From DATJPR01 sp963843525 (GTDB lineage Bacteria > Bacteroidota > Ignavibacteria > UBA10030 > UBA6906): a stretch of 64,000 bases of DNA. This document shows, piece after piece, positions 43,041-52,820 of the stretch (within the stretch, counting starts at the first letter, position 1; every line of letters begins with the position of its first letter). The notes beneath the pieces are model-generated. The model was not told where the DNA came from. It did not search any database and saw nothing but the letters and a program-made list of their open reading frames with translations. The stretch is taken from the NCBI GenBank assembly GCA_963843525.1, contig CAWJKM010000005.1, positions 186,001-250,000 on the forward strand. The letters run 5' to 3'. The translations under genes were made by a program, and so were the position numbers.

Positions 43041-43655
43041 ATGGCTTCGAAGATTGTCGGTCAATTGGTGCCGATGGTTGTTGAACAAACCGGCCGGGGG
43101 GAACGAGCCTATGATATCTTCTCCCGGCTTCTCAAGGAACGGATTGTGTTTCTTGGCAGTGCGGTGGATGATACAGTCGCAAGCCTTGTCATTGCTCAGC
43201 TTCTGTTCCTCGAATCAGAGGACCCTGATAAAGATATCTCTATCTATATTAACTCTCCCGGGGGATCTGTCTCTGCGGGACTTGCCATTTACGACACCAT
43301 CCAGTACATTCGACCGGATGTCGCGACGATCTGTATCGGCCTGGCGGCCAGCATGGGAGCGGTGCTCCTGGCAGGCGGGAAAAAGGGCAAACGCTCAGCG
43401 CTGCCCAACTCGCGGATCATGATTCACCAGCCCTGGGGAGGGACACAGGGCACGGCCTCGGATATCAGCATCCAGGCGGAGGAAATCCTCCGGACCAAGA
43501 AGCGTCTGAACGAGCTTCTGGCGACACACACCGGAAAGCCCCTGGACCAGATCGAGAAAGACACGGACCGGGACCGATACATGTCGTCGGAAGAAGCCAG
43601 AGCCTACGGCCTGATCGATAACGTCTACGTGAAAAAAGAGTCATCAAAAAAGTAA
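43041..43655 (+). CDS. clpP: ClpP serine protease subunit
   Basis: 204 residues. Catalytic triad S104 (GLAASMGAV), H129 (RIMIHQPWGG) and D178; the spacing of 25 and 49 residues is standard. The start is the ATG at 43041, 11 bases after AAAGGAG. Forms the two-ring proteolytic chamber for ClpX, whose gene follows 14 bp later. Confidence 0.96.
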   Translation: MASKIVGQLVPMVVEQTGRGERAYDIFSRLLKERIVFLGSAVDDTVASLVIAQLLFLESEDPDKDISIYINSPGGSVSAGLAIYDTIQYIRPDVATICIGLAASMGAVLLAGGKKGKRSALPNSRIMIHQPWGGTQGTASDISIQAEEILRTKKRLNELLATHTGKPLDQIEKDTDRDRYMSSEEARAYGLIDNVYVKKESSKK

Positions 43656-43669
43656 CACTATCCTGATAG

Positions 43670-44935
43670 ATGGTCATGGCTGGGAAAACGCGCGGTAACG
43701 ACAAGATTCAGTGTTCCTTCTGCGGGCGGACGCCCGAAGAGGTCCAGAGCATCATCGCCGGTCCGGATGTCTACATCTGCGATATCTGTGTATCCAGCTC
43801 GGTGGATATCATCAGGAATACCCTTGCCTCGTTCAACGCGCGAAAGGGACAGCGGACAAACCTTTCGCCGGCTCAGATCAAGAAGGCTCTGGATGAATAC
43901 GTCATCGGTCAGGACCTCGCGAAGAAGAGTCTTGCCGTGGCGGTCTACAACCACTACAAACGGATAGACGCGAAAGACCGGCTGTTCGAACTCGATGACG
44001 TCGAGCTGGAAAAGACCAACATTCTCCTGATTGGTCCCACCGGGACGGGCAAAACCCTGCTTGCCCAGACGCTCGCGCGCATCCTCGATCTCCCGTTTGC
44101 GATTGCCGACGCGACCACCCTGACCGAGGCAGGGTACGTGGGTGATGACGTGGAAACCATTCTCGTTCACCTGTTACAGAACGCGGAATACAACGTCGAG
44201 AAGGCGGAACGCGGCATCGTCTATATTGACGAGATCGATAAAATCTCCCGCAAGAGCGACAGCGCTTCCATCACGCGCGACGTATCCGGTGAAGGCGTTC
44301 AACAGGCGTTGCTGAAGATCCTCGAAGGCACGATTGCAGGAGTGCCCCCGAAAGGCGGGAGGAAACATCCCGAGCAAAGCCTGATCAACATCAACACGCG
44401 GAACATCCTGTTCATCTGCGGCGGCGCATTCGAGGGACTTGAAAAGATCGTGGCACGGCGCGTTCAACTGAACCCGATGGGATTTGGTGCAGACATCAAG
44501 GGGAGACGGAACGCGGACACGGACAGCCTCATCGCGCAGGTGCAGCCGGAGGATCTTGTGAAGTTCGGGCTCATCCCTGAGTTCGTCGGCCGGCTTCCGC
44601 TGATTGCGCCCCTCCACTCGCTCGGAGAGGACGCGTTGTTGAACATCCTCACCGAACCGAAGAATGCAATTATCAAGCAGTACAAGAAACTCTTCCGGAT
44701 GGAGGGGGTGGAGTTGATCCTCGAGGATGGCGCGATCAAGGCGGTGGTTGAACGGGCCATCGAACGCGGAACCGGAGCCCGTGCGCTCCGATCGATCATC
44801 GAGGAGGTCATGCTCGACATCATGTATAATCTCCCCGATCGCCAGAATCTCTATTCCGCCACCATCACGCGCGACGTGATATTGCGGAAGAAGGAGCCTG
44901 TCTATCGTTACGATGAAAAGAAGCAGGCAGGCTAA
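43670..44935 (+). CDS. clpX: ClpX unfoldase ATPase
   Basis: 421 residues. N-terminal zinc-binding domain CSFC...CDIC (about 15-40), Walker A GPTGTGKT, Walker B IVYIDEIDKI, the ClpP-contact loop in MGFGADIKG, and the sensor-2 GTGARALRS. Recognises and unfolds tagged proteins for ClpP. Length is normal. Confidence 0.96.
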   Translation: MVMAGKTRGNDKIQCSFCGRTPEEVQSIIAGPDVYICDICVSSSVDIIRNTLASFNARKGQRTNLSPAQIKKALDEYVIGQDLAKKSLAVAVYNHYKRIDAKDRLFELDDVELEKTNILLIGPTGTGKTLLAQTLARILDLPFAIADATTLTEAGYVGDDVETILVHLLQNAEYNVEKAERGIVYIDEIDKISRKSDSASITRDVSGEGVQQALLKILEGTIAGVPPKGGRKHPEQSLININTRNILFICGGAFEGLEKIVARRVQLNPMGFGADIKGRRNADTDSLIAQVQPEDLVKFGLIPEFVGRLPLIAPLHSLGEDALLNILTEPKNAIIKQYKKLFRMEGVELILEDGAIKAVVERAIERGTGARALRSIIEEVMLDIMYNLPDRQNLYSATITRDVILRKKEPVYRYDEKKQAG

Positions 44936-45108
44936 CGGCTGTCAGCGGATATCGAATGCTCCCGCCGGATTTGTATCGTAAGTTCCTTTCCCCTTCTTCC
45001 GTTCAGTGATTCTCTCGGCAAACCTTCCACTGGTCACTGAAGATCTCTCCTCCTCTCGCTCCGAGGAAAAATGAAAGGACTCCTCTCTCCTCCTGGTTTT
45101 TTCAAATC

Positions 45109-45870
45109 ATGACACCATTCCTCTTGCTCACAATCTCCATCTTTTTCTGTGTGACCGGCGAAACTGCCTTCGCCCAGGTGAGGAATCCTGCAGCCCTCGC
45201 GCGTCAACTCGTGGTGGTCACCACTGGCGGCTGGGATTCGCCAACGGGGTCTCTTTTCTCTTTTGAACGGGCCAATCTGGGAGACCCCTGGACGGCGAAA
45301 ATGGCGAAAACCACTGTCAATATTGGTCGTTCCGGCCTCGCCTGGGGTTCAGGTCTCCAGGGCCGGCCGCTTCCCGATGGTCCCCAGAAGCATGAAGGAG
45401 ATGGCAAATCACCGGCTGGGGTGTTCCGTCTGGGGGCGGTATTCGGATACGCGCCCGCTGACAGCACCCGCTTCCTCAGGATGCGCTATATCGTTGCGGA
45501 TTCAACCTGTGAGTGCATCGACGATACGAATTCAGAGTATTACAATTCTCTGATTGAGCCACGGACCGCTGCACCGAAGGACTGGAAATCGTCGGAGAAG
45601 ATGGGAAAGTCGGGGATAGCATACCGATGGGGCGTCATTATCGAATACAATACCAATCCGCGAATACCCGGCAAGGGGTCGTGTATCTTCCTTCATGTTT
45701 CGGAGGGTGCCGGCGTCGCAACAACCGGATGTACTGCTCTCGAAGAAAAGGATCTGCTTTCGCTTATCACCTGGCTCGACCCGGGAAAAGATCCGGTGAT
45801 CGTGCAATTGCCGCGAACCGAGTATGAGCGTTTCGCCACTCCGTGGCATCTCCCTCCGCTGCCGCATTAG
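45109..45870 (+). CDS. L,D-transpeptidase-like (YkuD) exported protein
   Basis: 253 residues with a signal peptide (MTPFLLLTISIFFCVTGETAFAQ). The catalytic motif is seen as IFLHVSEG ... TTGCTALEEKD with H196 and C208, and 'GDGKSPAGVFRLG' is the usual first YkuD block. Probably makes 3-3 or lipoprotein cross-links in peptidoglycan, or cleaves them. Convergent with the T9SS pectate-lyase-like gene. 44936-45108 upstream holds only a pyrimidine-rich stretch. Confidence 0.85.
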   Translation: MTPFLLLTISIFFCVTGETAFAQVRNPAALARQLVVVTTGGWDSPTGSLFSFERANLGDPWTAKMAKTTVNIGRSGLAWGSGLQGRPLPDGPQKHEGDGKSPAGVFRLGAVFGYAPADSTRFLRMRYIVADSTCECIDDTNSEYYNSLIEPRTAAPKDWKSSEKMGKSGIAYRWGVIIEYNTNPRIPGKGSCIFLHVSEGAGVATTGCTALEEKDLLSLITWLDPGKDPVIVQLPRTEYERFATPWHLPPLPH

Positions 45871-46007
45871 GGAATCTTGAGTCGCCGCCGGTGAGCCGTG
45901 AATACTACATGCCGCTTCCCTGAGATTCCACACTAGATCGAATGTGACCACTAGTGAGTAAGAAGAAGGCGGAAGGCGAACGCTAGTCTCGTCTACTTCC
46001 CCTCCTG

Positions 46008-47510
46008 TCACTTCAGCAGCGTCATCTTCTTCACCATTACCTTTCCTCCCGATTCGAGCCTGCAAAAGTAGACGCCACTCGTTAGTGCATGTGCATCGAA
46101 GGTGTACGAGAACTGCCCCGCGTGAAGCTTTCGATCGACCAGAGTTGCCACCTTCCTGCCTAAGATGTCGTAGACAAGGAGTTTTACCCAACTGTCTACT
46201 GTCAACTGTCCACTGATAACTGTTAACGGATTGAACGGGTTCGGATAGTTTTGCATGAGGTCGAACGAAGCCGACGGCCGCGCGGAAGAGGCCACATCCG
46301 TTGCACCGTCTGTCTCGAACGCGCCGAGGTCGGGAGCCTTGCCGTCAAAAGACAGACCAACATCCGTGCCGCCGTCGATAAGATCACTGCCATTGGCCAG
46401 GTGCAGAAAAGTAATGTCGGGAAGGCTTCCGTCCGGTTGACGTGGACTGCGTACGCCGGCCGTGTCCGTACTGAGGAAGTCAGGGTCCGTAACAATAAAC
46501 GGGCTCATCCAGCTATTCGTTGTCTGGACAGTAAAGGATGCGAGGGAGCCGTACATGCCAAGCGCGACACAGTTTGTGACGGTCGCCGTTTTGCCGCTGT
46601 CGAGCGCGAGGATGATGCTGTAATTCGTGCCGTTTCTGTATGCTGTGCAGTTCAGCAGGGTCATCGATCCCCGATTGTTGTTCTGATCGAACCCCTTTGC
46701 CCTGTTGTCGAACGCGAGGCATTTCTTCAACACCATGTTGTGTTCCAGATCCTTCGCATCGCTTCCGCCCATTTTGAATCCGTTTCCGTTTCCCGAGCTT
46801 TGTGTCCCGTTCGCCAGATATCCGTTCATGAACGACCAGCAATTTTCGAGGGTCGTGTTCACATCATTTGCCAGGCGGAGATAGCCATCCCAGCCGTCGT
46901 CGGAATTTTGCCAGGCCCTGCATCCGTAAAATGAGTTACCCGAGCCCACCGACAGTTTTGCAGCAAAGCCGTCGGCGTTGCCCTGTCCGGGATCCATGTT
47001 GTCGTAAGAGTCACAGTTGATAATCTGATTGTTGGAGGCGCCATTGTCGAGCTGCATGCCGGTATCGGCGTTTCCTTCCAGCGAGCAGTTTTCAACGGTG
47101 TTGAATGAGCCGGAGACATACATTCCATTGTCGCCTGCTCTCCGGATCACGAATCCTCTGATGTGCCAATAGTTGCCGCTCACGCTGACGCCGCGATTGC
47201 TGCTTGCAACCGGCATGGCAGAAAAATCAAGGACGGGCTGTTCGCCGGGGTAGGCGAAGAGGTTGTAGGGAGCGTTCTCCGTCCCCTGTTTCGATATTCG
47301 GATTGTGGAATCGGGGCTGTAGATTCCCCCCCGGACGTAGATCGTGGAACCGGGTTGAACGATGGAGAGCGCCCTGGGTATTGTCTTGAGGCAGCTATCG
47401 ATCGTCCCGGGGTTTGTATCATTCCCGGTTGTCGAGACATAGAGGGTTTGACCGATGGCCGGGAACATGGTGAATACTATCCCGGCAACGAGGCAGAGTG
47501 GTTTCCACAT
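46008..47510 (-). CDS. T9SS-exported polysaccharide lyase family 9-like protein
   Basis: 500 residues: signal peptide (to about 21), right-handed parallel beta-helix of PL9 type, linker, T9SS type A sorting domain (about 415-500, NYPNPFNP, VYDILGRKVATLV, KKMTLLK). Ca2+ ligands are D180, D204, D205 and D208, whose spacing (24, 1, 3) equals that I recall for Pel9A; the catalytic base is probably K246 in GNGFKMGG. It should cut pectate or a related uronate polymer outside the cell. Start ATG follows CGAGGAA. Confidence 0.9.
   Translation of the reverse strand: MWKPLCLVAGIVFTMFPAIGQTLYVSTTGNDTNPGTIDSCLKTIPRALSIVQPGSTIYVRGGIYSPDSTIRISKQGTENAPYNLFAYPGEQPVLDFSAMPVASSNRGVSVSGNYWHIRGFVIRRAGDNGMYVSGSFNTVENCSLEGNADTGMQLDNGASNNQIINCDSYDNMDPGQGNADGFAAKLSVGSGNSFYGCRAWQNSDDGWDGYLRLANDVNTTLENCWSFMNGYLANGTQSSGNGNGFKMGGSDAKDLEHNMVLKKCLAFDNRAKGFDQNNNRGSMTLLNCTAYRNGTNYSIILALDSGKTATVTNCVALGMYGSLASFTVQTTNSWMSPFIVTDPDFLSTDTAGVRSPRQPDGSLPDITFLHLANGSDLIDGGTDVGLSFDGKAPDLGAFETDGATDVASSARPSASFDLMQNYPNPFNPLTVISGQLTVDSWVKLLVYDILGRKVATLVDRKLHAGQFSYTFDAHALTSGVYFCRLESGGKVMVKKMTLLK
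46190..46228 (-). repeat. CAGTTGACAGT-type repeat inside the T9SS domain
   Basis: On the gene strand: AACAGTTATCAGT, GGACAGTTGACAGT, AGACAGT: three imperfect ~7-nt tandem units coding the stretch TVISGQLTVDS of the sorting domain. A related ACTGTCTACTG word lies at 22159-22169. Confidence 0.75.
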
Positions 47511-47638
47511 AGATTCCTCGGTTCCTGATCGTCATAAAAACACACCGCGATGGAATTGACTACTTAACCGGTTACGTTACCGGTAATGTAGACGATAGTA
47601 CGAGGAAATGCAAGCATGCAGAAAAGGCTTGCATTAGC

Positions 47639-47667
47639 GACGAGGATCCCTCACGGGGATCCTCGTC
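47639..47667. other. Perfect 12-bp hairpin upstream of the T9SS gene
   Basis: GACGAGGATCCC, loop TCACG, GGGATCCTCGTC. No T run follows on either strand. A smaller stem (TGCAAGC / GCTTGCA) sits just before it. The rest of 47511-47743 holds no gene. Confidence 0.7.
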
Positions 47668-47743
47668 TAAGCTTCCACCTTTTTGTTCTCTGTGCCTCAG
47701 GAGAACCTGTCACAATGGGTAATCAATCTCCTCCCGCTTTCCT

Positions 47744-48949
47744 TTATTGCGTGCAGGTCACTCCAAAGGTGTGTTCTATGAAATTCGGCGGGAGGTTCGA
47801 GTTGGTGGAGTGCATCCATGTCTGAATCTTCACCGTGTTCGTCTGCCCCGGCTGCCCGCCAAGACAGTCGACAACCTTGAAGGTGATCGGAATAATGTCC
47901 TCGCCCGGGTTGGCACGGAGCTCCGTGAATCCGTTGGGGTTCAGTTGCGTACCGCCGGGAACAGATTCAAAGGCGTTCGAGGGCACCAACCGTATGAACA
48001 CGCGCGAATTGTCGAGCGCCTGCTGCGCAAGTTGGGCAATGAGCTGATTCCTCGTCAGCGCACTCCCCGTAATGTTCCCGACATTGATCGCGGGGTTGAA
48101 CTTCAAAGAGGCTGTGCTCGTGCTCGTACTGGCCCCGCCGGGAGCGGGAAAGAGAAGATTGATGTTGATCGTGGCTATACTGTTCTTGGCAAACGCGCTG
48201 CCGTTCGGAAAGGTTATCGACGTGACATAGTTCTTCACGTTGGAGCTGTGTACCCGTACGCGCCGTTCCAAGCCGCCGGCCCCCGCGAACAACGGGTTGC
48301 ACGGTTGGATCGCCTTGAAACGGAGATCGACGGAGACATCCTGCACCAACCCGGAAAAGAATATCTTCGCGCGCAGTGTCGTATTCGAAGAGTTGAGCAC
48401 CCGTACGCTGGTGACGCTCGCATCACCGCCGACCGTAATGAACGGCACCAGATTGTCGTGAACGATCTGCCCGAATGCAGGATCTTGGGCATTTTGAAGA
48501 CCGGTACCTGTGAACGTGATCGTAATATCTCCGAAGGGTTCGGTGGGAACAGGAATGTCGATATTACTGACCGTCGGCACGTCTTCAATCGTGATGGTTA
48601 CCGTCGCGCTGCCAAAGACGCCTCCGCTAAGCTGGATCTGTTTGCTTCCGGGGGTCGCATTCGAAATGCTGAGACCGAGCTTCACCATGCCCCTCCCCTT
48701 GAAGGGGTCCACCTGGTGCTGGGCTCCGTTCTGTTTGTCCTGTATGGTGATCGCGACTCCCGGGGCAGAGGTTGTGGCCCTGTCAATTGTCTCAATCCAG
48801 TCCCCGTAGACGAAGAGCGTCCCACTGTCGCTCCCCTTCTGAAAACATACTTTGCCCGTTGTACCAAGAATGCTGCCGGCGGTGGCAACAGCCTGGCACA
48901 GACTTCCCGCCACGATCACAACGAACAGCCAGTAGCCGACCTTTTTCAC
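47744..48949 (-). CDS. Exported cysteine-paired protein of unknown function
   Basis: 401 residues. The start is a GTG at 48949, six bases after GGAGG; the frame extends 113 codons upstream as a shadow. Signal peptide VKKVGYWLFVVIVAGSLCQAVATAG. The body is beta-rich with IPT/TIG-like repeats (VPTSNIDIPVPTEPFGDITITFTGTG style) and four late or early cysteines (VCFQ, QPCNP, VDCLGG, VTCTQ) that could pair in disulfides. No catalytic motif. It closes a run of three exported proteins behind a two-component system. Confidence 0.75.
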   Translation of the reverse strand: MKKVGYWLFVVIVAGSLCQAVATAGSILGTTGKVCFQKGSDSGTLFVYGDWIETIDRATTSAPGVAITIQDKQNGAQHQVDPFKGRGMVKLGLSISNATPGSKQIQLSGGVFGSATVTITIEDVPTVSNIDIPVPTEPFGDITITFTGTGLQNAQDPAFGQIVHDNLVPFITVGGDASVTSVRVLNSSNTTLRAKIFFSGLVQDVSVDLRFKAIQPCNPLFAGAGGLERRVRVHSSNVKNYVTSITFPNGSAFAKNSIATININLLFPAPGGASTSTSTASLKFNPAINVGNITGSALTRNQLIAQLAQQALDNSRVFIRLVPSNAFESVPGGTQLNPNGFTELRANPGEDIIPITFKVVDCLGGQPGQTNTVKIQTWMHSTNSNLPPNFIEHTFGVTCTQ

Positions 48950-49013
48950 GATGTGCCTCCATGGATTGTTGGTTGATTGTAGGTGTTGCAGAGTAAAGAG
49001 AATTTTCTTTCGA

Positions 49014-50279
49014 CTACGGTCCCTTCGGTTCCGCTCCTCGCCAGAGTGTGCGCCATTCACTACGGGAAAGCACGGTTCCGTCCGCCGTGAGCGCCTGGAC
49101 ACTCCACTCCACGTGCCGTGCATCGGTTTGCTTCCATAGCCATGGATCAAGTCGATATCCGTGTCTGTCCGCGCCCACCATTGCTGAAAAGAGAATGGCA
49201 TTCCTGGGATCGATGACGACAACATTGTACAGTGAAATCGCAGGAAGAGGTGTCCACGCCAGATTGACCGGTTTCTCTTCGCCTGCAATGCTCATGTCAT
49301 CGGGAAACAACAACACGATTCCGTTGCCGGACAATGACGGCCCGTCTTCTACGTAATAGCGCAACGGAGGGATAGCAAACCCGGCAACGCCTCCGGCCTC
49401 GACCGGCGAACCGCTCACGCCGCTTGCGGCGAAATCGGAAGTCGACTCGACATCCAGGGAACTCTCGATCCGCAGAAGGATCAGATACTGCCCCCCGATA
49501 TCATGGGGAAGTCTGAGAGGATCGGGACCCTGCAACAGGTACTTGCCGATGGGGGGAAGGAAAACACTGAACCGTTCCACCTCCGTATACCGTCTCTGGA
49601 GACCCCGCTTTTCGACAGGCAGGGTGGATTCCGTCAAGAGATCCTCGTCGGCCGGGGGAAGATCCCCGGGCCTCACGACCTCCCATCTGCCATGAAGCTG
49701 GCCCGTGCCCGTGTAGTTGATCGAAGCAGTGAAACGTGGAACCCGCTCCCCGGCCCTCATCGTGGCAACATTCGTTTCATCTTCAAAAGAAAGTCCCACC
49801 GCCGTGAGAGCGAACGGTGTATGAGCTCCGCCACTACTGAGTTCGCACGTAACAGCCACATATTCGTCCGGCCCTCCACTCGAATTGATGAAATGCCTGA
49901 CGTAGAAGAATGTGGACCGTGCCCCTTCCGCGGCGGCCTGATAGGCCCTCCTCGCAACCGACGGTGGGATCGACATGATATCCGTGAACACACCGGAAGA
50001 GTTCAGCGAGGAAAGATTGAGCCTGGTCGGGAGGCTCCCGAAAATGGTCCCCGGTACCGGCTTCTGACCGTGATCCGGACTTGCATCCATGATTTCTCCG
50101 CACCAGATCGCTTCTTCAGATCTGAAACCCGCGGCCCCGTCGAACGTCAGAAACGCCGTTGTCGCGCCAGTCGTATTGATGCTCACCCAGTGCGGATACA
50201 CCCGTATCTGTGCGGCGGCAACGGCGCACCCGACTGAAAGGAAGAGAAGAAGTCTTTTCGCACAGAGCAGCACATGCAT
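49014..50279 (-). CDS. Exported protein with C-terminal Fn3-like domain
   Basis: 421 residues. Start ATG 50279 is 2 bp after the stop of the barrel gene, with AGGA just before it; signal peptide MHVLLCAKRLLLFLSVGCAVAAAQ. The last ~90 residues fit an Fn3/Ig-like strand pattern (PVNLAWTPLPAISLYNVVV...HVEWSVQALTADG). Middle region unrecognised. Likely a periplasmic or surface partner of the barrel. Confidence 0.75.
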   Translation of the reverse strand: MHVLLCAKRLLLFLSVGCAVAAAQIRVYPHWVSINTTGATTAFLTFDGAAGFRSEEAIWCGEIMDASPDHGQKPVPGTIFGSLPTRLNLSSLNSSGVFTDIMSIPPSVARRAYQAAAEGARSTFFYVRHFINSSGGPDEYVAVTCELSSGGAHTPFALTAVGLSFEDETNVATMRAGERVPRFTASINYTGTGQLHGRWEVVRPGDLPPADEDLLTESTLPVEKRGLQRRYTEVERFSVFLPPIGKYLLQGPDPLRLPHDIGGQYLILLRIESSLDVESTSDFAASGVSGSPVEAGGVAGFAIPPLRYYVEDGPSLSGNGIVLLFPDDMSIAGEEKPVNLAWTPLPAISLYNVVVIDPRNAILFSAMVGADRHGYRLDPWLWKQTDARHVEWSVQALTADGTVLSRSEWRTLWRGAEPKGP

Positions 50280-50281
50280 TC

Positions 50282-52339
50282 CTAGAGAATTGAGAAGGAC
50301 ACGCCTGTACTTATTGACCATGCCCGCACCAGTGAATGGACGTTGAAGAGTGTATCGTCAGAACGCACTTCGTTCCACGCATAACGGGCGAACACCTGTC
50401 CGCGCCAATTCACCACGAGAAGCGATGAGAGGTCGAACGAGTATGAGGTATCAACGGAAAGAGACGCTTGGTCTTGCCTGCTCGTGCCGGTGTTCGGTTT
50501 TGTCCTCGAAAGCGACCCGGAGAATGAGACGTTGGACCCCGGGAGGGGTTGGCCGGAAACCCGCAAACCGACATGCGTTGTCCGGGAGATAAGGTTGATT
50601 TCGGTGTTTGCATTCGACTCCTGCGAACCGTCGACACCGATCGAAACACCCGACCTCAGGGAGAGGGTAATTCCGAGAGCATGCGTATTGCTTTTCAGGT
50701 CTGCATTCTCCCTCCCCACCTGTCGATTATCCTGAAAGGTGAATGCTCCGCGATAGCTTACCTGAAACGTCCGCTCTTGCCAGTCTGCAGTAATGGAATG
50801 CGACGTGGTGACCTGATCGGGCACACGCTCTGGAGTAAAGTCGCTGTTGGTGGGAGTGCTGACCCCGAATTGGTGGGTACGGTTCAAACCGTAGGAGAAG
50901 CCGGGGAACCATGAAGGCAGCAATTCTCCCCCCGAAGACTGCGACAGGGCGAGCGTTCCTGCTGCTTGTCGCGTCTTCGTCTTGAGCACCGACGGGACAT
51001 TGGCAAGATTATCCTCCGCAGACAGGGCGGTTGCATCGCATCGCAGAGGGCCGAGCCCTCCGTGAAGTTCGAAGGAGTTTTGAAGGAAGTCGGACCGTAC
51101 GAACGCGCCCACGACTTTGTACAGCGGATCCACCCGCTCGTGGCGGGCGGCGATGCTCAGGCGGACCGGAAGTGCAGGGCCTGCAGAGATACCCTGGAGG
51201 AGGTCCCAACCGAAGTCGACATACCGTGCCTGACGTGTGGCAGGCGCTACAGGGACGACGATATTGTTCTGAGAAAGAAGGACATCGGCCGGGTTAACGA
51301 ATCGACTCCACGCGATCCCTGCGTCGACGGTCACTGTCCGTGCCGGATCGGAAACCAGCAGCCGGGCGCCCCCCGACTTGCTTTCCTCTGCGTCGGTAAT
51401 CCCGGCCTGGTTGAACCCACTGAATGGAAGTTGAGATCCCTGAACGTAGGACAATTCCATGCGAACCATGCCCGGATGTCCGGGAAAAGCTTCGAGGCCA
51501 AGCGTCCCGCTGTAGATGCGATGGCGGGAGTCATGAATTCCGAAGAAATTGTCCCAGCCGACGATGTTCGTGGCGCTGAGCACTGCGCCCGAAATATCGA
51601 AGAATGAGCCGAGGGTGACACCGCCCGAGAGCCCCCTGCTGCTGAAGCCATTCAGAAGTTCGCGGTGCCGCCCATGGCTGACCTGTCCTGCTGCGACCGA
51701 CGCCGGACCCATGTGCAGCTCGAGAAGGTACTGCGAGAGATCGATTTTCGTGGCGTCGTCGTGTTTTTCGCTGAAACGAAGGGCTTCTTGTTTGAGGGAC
51801 GCGCCGACAAGGTTGAGGCTGGCGTTAACGGCGAGGGGACCCCGTTCGGCATGGGTGCTGAGTGCAAAGGACCCGTTCAATTCTTGAAACCGCGACCTTC
51901 CTCCGGTGCTCCCCTCCGGAAAATGGTCCTCCGCAAGCTGTCCTTTGTTGGCGATCGAAAGGGAAGGGGAAACATCGAGCTTTTCGAACCCTGTGGGCCG
52001 GAGGACCTTAAGGTCGGAACCGCCTGCCGGAGTCCACGCACTGTCTCCCGACACAAGGAAGAAGAAAATCGGCACCTGACCGGAGGGAAGGGGAAAGACC
52101 TCCGGTCGATAGATTACGGTGTCCCCCGCCCTCGTGCATAAGTCGGATACATCCATTGTGCCGACAACGAGGACAAAGCGTTCATTCGTCTGCAAGGTTC
52201 TGCTCAAGAGCACTTTCAATGGATGATACCGCGAAACCCATTCATCAGATCCCATCACGGTTCCTGTAAGGCCCTGAGGGTGCAATGCCGGGGCGGCAAG
52301 AATGCACAGGAGCATGGAACACAGGACAAGCCGCTGCAT
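50282..52339 (-). CDS. Outer-membrane beta-barrel protein with N-terminal domain
   Basis: 685 residues; signal peptide MQRLVLCSMLLCILAAPALHPQ. Residues 30-125 form a small domain ('GTMDVSDLCTRAGDTVIYRPEV'). From about 150 the sequence alternates like a large transmembrane barrel with many 'S.S..W.......Y' strands and a C-terminal SFSIL. I do not recognise a family. It lies 37 bp after a stand-alone receiver gene and 2 bp before the Fn3-like protein gene. Confidence 0.75.
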   Translation of the reverse strand: MQRLVLCSMLLCILAAPALHPQGLTGTVMGSDEWVSRYHPLKVLLSRTLQTNERFVLVVGTMDVSDLCTRAGDTVIYRPEVFPLPSGQVPIFFFLVSGDSAWTPAGGSDLKVLRPTGFEKLDVSPSLSIANKGQLAEDHFPEGSTGGRSRFQELNGSFALSTHAERGPLAVNASLNLVGASLKQEALRFSEKHDDATKIDLSQYLLELHMGPASVAAGQVSHGRHRELLNGFSSRGLSGGVTLGSFFDISGAVLSATNIVGWDNFFGIHDSRHRIYSGTLGLEAFPGHPGMVRMELSYVQGSQLPFSGFNQAGITDAEESKSGGARLLVSDPARTVTVDAGIAWSRFVNPADVLLSQNNIVVPVAPATRQARYVDFGWDLLQGISAGPALPVRLSIAARHERVDPLYKVVGAFVRSDFLQNSFELHGGLGPLRCDATALSAEDNLANVPSVLKTKTRQAAGTLALSQSSGGELLPSWFPGFSYGLNRTHQFGVSTPTNSDFTPERVPDQVTTSHSITADWQERTFQVSYRGAFTFQDNRQVGRENADLKSNTHALGITLSLRSGVSIGVDGSQESNANTEINLISRTTHVGLRVSGQPLPGSNVSFSGSLSRTKPNTGTSRQDQASLSVDTSYSFDLSSLLVVNWRGQVFARYAWNEVRSDDTLFNVHSLVRAWSISTGVSFSIL

Positions 52340-52376
52340 CGACGACCGGTTTTCAATGAACGAGAATTCCTACCCG

Positions 52377-52727
52377 CTACGATCGGAGGGCAAGGATGAT
52401 CTCCGGGAGTTGGAGGAGATCATCCTTCAGCACATACCCTGCCGCGCCCGCCTTTCCCGCCGCAACGCGCAACTCGTGATCATCGTACTGTGAGACGATA
52501 ATGACCTGAGCGTCCGGGACCGCGCGCCGGATCATCCTCGTCGCCGATATGCCATCCATGCGATCCATCCGGATATCCATGAGGACAATATCGGGGAGGA
52601 ACTCGATGAACTGCCGAATCCCCTCTTCCCCGCTTCCGGATTCGATAAACGTCGGATGCAGTCCTGCAAGCACGGACCGTATGGTTTGTCGCATATGATG
52701 GTTGTCATCGACGATCTGGATGAGCAT
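52377..52727 (-). CDS. Stand-alone response-regulator receiver domain
   Basis: 116 residues, a receiver only. Acidic pair DD (7-8) in IVDDN, phospho-acceptor D51 in VLMDIRM, then S-Q-Y and K in YVLKDDL. There is no DNA-binding or enzymatic output domain. Start ATG at 52727. It lies between the LuxR-type regulator and the barrel gene and may act as a phosphate sink or CheY-like effector for the same kinase. Confidence 0.85.
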   Translation of the reverse strand: MLIQIVDDNHHMRQTIRSVLAGLHPTFIESGSGEEGIRQFIEFLPDIVLMDIRMDRMDGISATRMIRRAVPDAQVIIVSQYDDHELRVAAGKAGAAGYVLKDDLLQLPEIILALRS

Positions 52728-52820
52728 CACAACGTAGAAGGTTTCAGTCGATGATATGTGGTTGGATGGTGGGAGAACAGAGGGGGAAGCACTCAAAAAG
52801 CGTGGGGGGGAACACCTAGA

